This document shows, in pieces, positions 14,106 to 17,038 of a stretch of DNA of 17,038 bases. This DNA is from TMED27 sp964350435 (GTDB taxonomy: Bacteria; Pseudomonadota; Alphaproteobacteria; Micavibrionales; Micavibrionaceae): positions 1 to 17,038 of the forward strand of contig CAYGJS010000039.1 in the NCBI GenBank assembly GCA_964350435.1. Direction: 5' to 3'. Position 1 is the first letter of the stretch; every line of letters starts with the position of its first letter. A model generated the notes under the pieces. The model was not told the DNA's origin. It worked only from the letters and a program-made list of their open reading frames with translations, and searched no databases. A program made the translations under genes and the position numbers.

Positions 14106-15319
14106 CACATGCTTTGGGTAATATTCGGGTCTTGGACTTAAGCCGCGTTCTGGCGGGGCCTTATTGCAGCCAGATGCTGGGGGATCTGGGGGCGGAAGTG
14201 ATTAAGGTTGAACGCCCGCCCGAAGGCGATGACACGCGCAGTTGGGGCCCGCCTTTTGTGAAGGACGCGAGCGGAGCGGACACCAGCGAAAGTGCGTATT
14301 ACCTGTCCTGCAATCGCAATAAACACTCCATAGCCGTGGACATCACGAGCGCCGAAGGGCAAGCGGTTATCCGCGGCCTGATTGCGAAATCGGATGTAGT
14401 GATTGAAAACTTCAAGGTTGGCGGGCTTCGTAAATACGGGCTGGGGTATGACGATTTGAAGGATGAATTTCCCGCGCTGATTTATTGCTCTATCACCGGG
14501 TTCGGGCAGACCGGGCCGCTGGCGCATGAGCCGGGATATGATTTTCTGGCGCAGGCGATGAGCGGCCTTATGGCGCATACCGGCGAGGCGGATGGGCCGC
14601 CGATGAAGGTCGGGGTTGCGCTGTCCGATATTATGACGGGGCTGAATGCCGCCGTCGGAGTTTTGGCCGCGCTTAATCATCGGCATGTTACGGGCAAGGG
14701 GCAGCATGTTGATGTTGCGCTGACCGATTGCACTTTGGCGGCGATGACGAATATCGCGCAGTATTATCTGACCTCTGGCACCCCTGCCCCGCGCCTTGGC
14801 AACGCGCATGCGAGCATTGTGCCGTATCAAATGTTTGAGGCGGCGGATGGGCATGTGATTTTGGCCGTGGGCAATGACGGGCAGTTTGCGCGGTTTTGTG
14901 ATTTTGCGGGGCATCCGGAATGGGCGAGTGATCCGCGCTTTATTCATAATAGTGACCGCGTGGCGCATCGCGAAGAGTTGGTTCAGCTCATAAAAAACGT
15001 GATTTCGCAGCATTCCGTTGAGTATTGGGTTAACGGCCTCAACGCGGTGAATGTGCCGTGCGGGCCTGTGAACACGATGGATAAGGTTTTTGAGATGGAA
15101 CAAACACAAGCACGCGGGATGGAAATCGAGATGAACCACGCGCTTACGGGCACGCCTGAAAAGCTGATCGGCAGTCCGCTCAAAATGTCGGAAAGCCCGC
15201 CGCGCTATGATATTGCCCCGCCGATTTGCGGGCAGCACACTGCAGATGTTTTAAAAAAATTGCTTGATTACACCGACCATGATATCGCAGAGCTTAAAGC
15301 AAAGGGGATTTGCGGATGA
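14102..15319 (+). CDS. Class III (CaiB/BaiF family) acyl-CoA transferase
   Basis: The 405-residue enzyme exchanges CoA between an acyl-CoA and a free carboxylic acid. The N-terminus VLDLSRVLAGPYCSQMLGDL is the family signature. The catalytic Asp is probably D176 in GVALSDIMTG. Other family blocks are NRNKHSIAVD, IENFKVGGLRKYGLGYDDL, YCSITGFGQTGP, GYDFLAQAMSGLM, TGKGQHVDVAL, GNAHASIVPYQ and PCGPVNTMD. From memory the overall pattern resembles the succinyl-CoA:glutarate CoA-transferase (SUGCT) group more than formyl-CoA transferase, but the substrate cannot be read from sequence. Length is normal. Overlaps of 4 bases (ATGA) on both sides show it is translated from the same message as the prepilin peptidase and pyrB, with no obvious functional link. 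Confidence 0.92.
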   Translation: MTHALGNIRVLDLSRVLAGPYCSQMLGDLGAEVIKVERPPEGDDTRSWGPPFVKDASGADTSESAYYLSCNRNKHSIAVDITSAEGQAVIRGLIAKSDVVIENFKVGGLRKYGLGYDDLKDEFPALIYCSITGFGQTGPLAHEPGYDFLAQAMSGLMAHTGEADGPPMKVGVALSDIMTGLNAAVGVLAALNHRHVTGKGQHVDVALTDCTLAAMTNIAQYYLTSGTPAPRLGNAHASIVPYQMFEAADGHVILAVGNDGQFARFCDFAGHPEWASDPRFIHNSDRVAHREELVQLIKNVISQHSVEYWVNGLNAVNVPCGPVNTMDKVFEMEQTQARGMEIEMNHALTGTPEKLIGSPLKMSESPPRYDIAPPICGQHTADVLKKLLDYTDHDIAELKAKGICG

Positions 15320-16230
15320 AACATTTACTGGGGATTGATGAGCTGAGCGCGGCGCAGATCGACGATATTCTTGATCGCGCGGAATATTACGCCGAAAGCC
15401 TTGAGAACGGTAAATGGGATCGCCAGCTTCTTGAAGGCAAGCTTATCCTGCACCTGTTTTTTGAAAACTCGACGCGGACGCTGACCTCATTCGAGATAGC
15501 GGCGAAGCGACTGGGGGCGGATGTTGTGAACTGGAACCCCGAAACAAGTTCGCTGGCCAAGGGTGAGAATTTCACCGATACGATTGATACGCTGGCGGCG
15601 ATGAAGCCGGATGCGATTGTGATGCGCCATGCGGATTACGGCGCGCCGAATTTTGTAGCGGCCCGCTCTGGCTGCCCCGTGATTAATGGCGGCGATAGCT
15701 GGCGCGAGCATCCGACGCAAGCGTTGCTGGATGCGCTGACGATGCGCCAGCAATTCGGTGAGCTTAAAGATTTAAAGGTCACGATTATCGGGGATATCGC
15801 GCATTCACGCGTTGCGAACTCGAACATGCAGTTGCTGGTGAAAATGGGCGCGAAGGTCAGCGTGGTTGCGCCGGAAATTCTAATGCCGACCAAGTTGCCG
15901 TTCGATGAAATACAAGCCTTCACGAATTTGGAAGACGGGATCAAGGGCGCGGATGTTGTGATGACTTTGCGTTTGCAGAAAGAGCGGATGGATACTGCGC
16001 TCGTGTCTTCGGACGCGGCGTATTTTAACGCGTTTGGGCTGACGCTGGAGATGCTGGATAGATTGGTACCCAAGGCGGTTGTGATGGACCCCGGGCCTTT
16101 GGTGCGCGGGGTGCAAATGGAAGATAGTCTCGCCGAAGACCCTGTGCGGAGCCTGATCCTGAAACAGGTCGCGAACGGCATTCCGACCCGCATGGCGGTG
16201 CTGGATATGTTGGTGGGGGGAAAAAGATGA
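15316..16230 (+). CDS. pyrB: Aspartate carbamoyltransferase catalytic subunit
   Basis: The enzyme condenses carbamoyl phosphate with aspartate in de novo pyrimidine synthesis. The 304-residue product has the carbamoyl-phosphate site STRT (52-55) in LFFENSTRTLTSFE, Lys82 in SSLAKGE, HPTQALLDALT (132-142), GDIAHSRVANSN and the aspartate-binding region with DPGPLVRGVQ. The ATG at 15316 is preferred over a TTG two codons upstream because it overlaps the CoA-transferase stop (ATGA) and AAGGGG lies 8 bases before it. The C-terminus DMLVGGKR appears to have been altered: the final codons are repeated at 16370-16391, where the same frame reads DMLVGG and a stop. This suggests the original gene ended there. 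pyrC, which often follows pyrB in alphaproteobacteria, is absent, and no regulatory pyrI is present. Confidence 0.95.
   Translation: MKHLLGIDELSAAQIDDILDRAEYYAESLENGKWDRQLLEGKLILHLFFENSTRTLTSFEIAAKRLGADVVNWNPETSSLAKGENFTDTIDTLAAMKPDAIVMRHADYGAPNFVAARSGCPVINGGDSWREHPTQALLDALTMRQQFGELKDLKVTIIGDIAHSRVANSNMQLLVKMGAKVSVVAPEILMPTKLPFDEIQAFTNLEDGIKGADVVMTLRLQKERMDTALVSSDAAYFNAFGLTLEMLDRLVPKAVVMDPGPLVRGVQMEDSLAEDPVRSLILKQVANGIPTRMAVLDMLVGGKR
16203..16217 (+). repeat. 15-bp direct repeat, copy 1 (pyrB 3' end)
   Basis: GGATATGTTGGTGGG lies in the last codons of pyrB. An identical copy occurs 167 bases downstream, on the far side of the palindromic element. The similarity continues one mismatch later as GG. 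Confidence 0.9.
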
Positions 16231-16233
16231 AAC

Positions 16234-16255
16234 GCGAAGATGCGAAGGCGCGAAG
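16234..16255 (+). repeat. Short tandem repeat of GCGAAG, period 8
   Basis: GCGAAG occurs at 16234, 16242 and 16250, a regular period of 8 bases with a variable dinucleotide between copies. It starts immediately after the pyrB stop. Runs of this kind are common intergenic filler in environmental bacterial genomes. I see no coding function. Confidence 0.6.
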
Positions 16256-16271
16256 CTTTTGTCTCTCATTG

Positions 16272-16357
16272 TTGTCATCCCGAGCGCAGCCGAGGGATCT
16301 TCATAGATGGCAGAATGAAAAGATTCCTCCATCGCGTTGCGATGTTCGGAATGACAA
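16272..16357. repeat. Imperfect long palindrome, REP/MITE-like intergenic element
   Basis: The left arm TTGTCATCCCGAGCGCAGCC and the following GAGGGATCTT pair with the right arm, which ends in TTCGGAATGACAA. Arm tips TTGTCATYCCGA and GAGGRATCTT match, while the right arm carries an extra 8-9 bases containing CATCGCGTTGCGATG, itself a small palindrome. This TGTCATYCCGAGCGCAGCCGAGGRATCTT type is a recurrent palindromic repeat in many bacterial genomes, recognisable as CHPERSRG when translated. It holds no gene of its own and could fold into a long hairpin that limits read-through from pyrB into plsY. Confidence 0.75.
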
Positions 16358-16369
16358 TCAGGGGTTGGC

Positions 16370-16384
16370 GGATATGTTGGTGGG
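16370..16384 (+). repeat. 15-bp direct repeat, copy 2 (before plsY)
   Basis: Identical to 16203-16217. Read in the pyrB frame, bases 16371-16391 give DMLVGG followed by TAG, a natural pyrB-like C-terminus. This is the expected footprint if a segment was inserted near the end of pyrB with duplication of the target, or if a deletion or recombination used the repeat. Confidence 0.85.
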
Positions 16385-16393
16385 TGGTTAGAG

Positions 16394-17038
16394 ATGGATA
16401 TAGGCATGTTAGCTCTTATTATCAGTCTCTTCCTGATACCCTTGTTTTATTTTCCAGCCTATTTTCTGGGTAGCATTCCTTTTGGACTAATTCTTTCTAA
16501 AGTTTTTTTAAAAAAAGATATTCGGACGATCGGCTCAGGTAACATCGGAGCGACTAACGTCCTAAGAAGCGGAAGCAAGCTACTAGCTGCTGTCACTTTA
16601 GTATTAGATTTTTTAAAAGGCGGTACAGCAGTTTATTGGGGCTATTATCTCGCGATACTTATTTCACCAAGCGAGCCTATCCAGATGCATGATAATTTAG
16701 TATTCGGCTTCCTTGCTATAATAGGTCACTGCTTCCCGATCTGGCTGAAGTTTAAAGGCGGGAAAGGGGTGGCGACGGCGTTCGGGGTTTTGCTGGCGGC
16801 TGTGCCATGGGCGGGGTTTGTGGCCGCTTGCACTTGGGGGATCGTGGTCGGGTTTTTCCGCATCTCATCGGCGGGGGCTTTGGCGGCGGCAGGGATTGCG
16901 CCTTTGGCCACACTACTTATATATGGGCCGATGCCCGCCGCGATTGTGCTTTTGATTACGTTGCTGATTTTTGGACGGCATAAAGACAATATCAAACGCC
17001 TGATGGCGGGGACGGAGCCGAAGATCGGCGCAAACAAA
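16394..17038 (+). CDS. plsY: Glycerol-3-phosphate acyltransferase PlsY (3' end outside the window)
   Basis: This integral-membrane enzyme moves an acyl group from acyl-phosphate to glycerol-3-phosphate, the first committed step of phospholipid synthesis in most bacteria. The frame is open for 215 codons to the window end. Family motifs: FLGSIPFGLILSK near the N-terminus, GSGNIGATNVLRSG, LDFLKGG, GHCFPIWLKFKGGKGVATAFG, and the late FGRHKDNIKRLMAGTEPKIG, which in E. coli PlsY lies close to the C-terminus. Only a few codons are therefore likely missing. The start is the ATG at 16394. Another ATG four codons later is possible, and the ribosome site is poor. The first 345 bases are AT-rich (about 40 percent GC by hand count, codons such as TTA, CTA, AGA), while the rest is about 63 percent GC with GCG/GGG codons, an abrupt change near 16740. 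Confidence 0.93.
   Translation, partial: MDIGMLALIISLFLIPLFYFPAYFLGSIPFGLILSKVFLKKDIRTIGSGNIGATNVLRSGSKLLAAVTLVLDFLKGGTAVYWGYYLAILISPSEPIQMHDNLVFGFLAIIGHCFPIWLKFKGGKGVATAFGVLLAAVPWAGFVAACTWGIVVGFFRISSAGALAAAGIAPLATLLIYGPMPAAIVLLITLLIFGRHKDNIKRLMAGTEPKIGANK

Noticed and set aside
14138..15238. Open frame of 366 codons opposite the CoA-transferase gene
   Set aside because: It lies fully antisense to a gene with strong family motifs. Its product is Arg/His-rich and low in recognisable motifs, as expected from reading the complement of a GC-rich gene.
16240..16473. Open frame containing CCHPERSRGIF between pyrB and plsY
   Set aside because: This is the well-known spurious translation of a palindromic intergenic repeat, and it overlaps the start of plsY in another frame.
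1..17038. CRISPR arrays, tRNA or rRNA genes, insertion sequences
   Set aside because: No regularly spaced repeats, cloverleaf-like segments, rRNA signatures or transposase-like proteins were seen on reading both strands.

Overview
The window is about 17 kb of a moderately GC-rich bacterial chromosome, most likely from an alphaproteobacterium. The main clue is a pyrB gene followed by plsY, a housekeeping order (pyrB-pyrC-plsY) I know from that class. The overall look recalls Micavibrio-type lineages, but that is a weak inference without a database search.

Layout. (1) 51-1497, minus strand: an N-terminal remnant of glutamine-dependent NAD synthetase (nadE), preceded by an intact asd gene for aspartate-semialdehyde dehydrogenase. 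(2) 1570-3546, plus strand: a soluble hybrid histidine kinase with HisKA, HATPase, REC, REC and HPt domains and no recognisable sensor domain. (3) 13451 down to 3543, minus strand: a nine-gene type IV pilus/type II secretion-like locus. In transcription order it encodes a single-domain CheY-like response regulator, a lipoprotein secretin, a periplasmic protein with three Ig-like choice-of-anchor repeats, a secretion ATPase, a GspF-like inner-membrane platform protein, two single-span membrane proteins that look like assembly or alignment subunits, and two prepilin-like proteins. (4) 13581-14105, plus strand: a short prepilin peptidase transcribed divergently from the pilus genes. It is chained by 4-base ATGA overlaps to a class III CoA-transferase and then to pyrB (aspartate carbamoyltransferase). 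(5) 16203-16393: a small repeat-rich interval in which the last codons of pyrB appear twice, flanking a long imperfect palindrome. (6) 16394-17038: plsY, cut by the window end.

How the genes may work together. The secretin, ATPase, platform, single-span proteins, prepilins and divergent peptidase form a nearly complete envelope-spanning fibre machine of the type IVb/R64-thin-pilus or TCP kind. No classical Glu5-containing major pilin is in the window. The phosphorelay kinase ending in HPt lies at one end of the locus and the stand-alone receiver at the other, which suggests (inference) a phosphorelay controlling pilus assembly or activity.

The points most worth a second look are: the Ig-repeat protein with a possible GspC/PilP-like C-terminus; two prepilins lacking Glu5; a perfect 12-bp inverted repeat covering the prepilin cleavage site of one of them; the duplicated pyrB 3' end around a palindromic element where pyrC would be expected; and an abrupt base-composition switch inside plsY.
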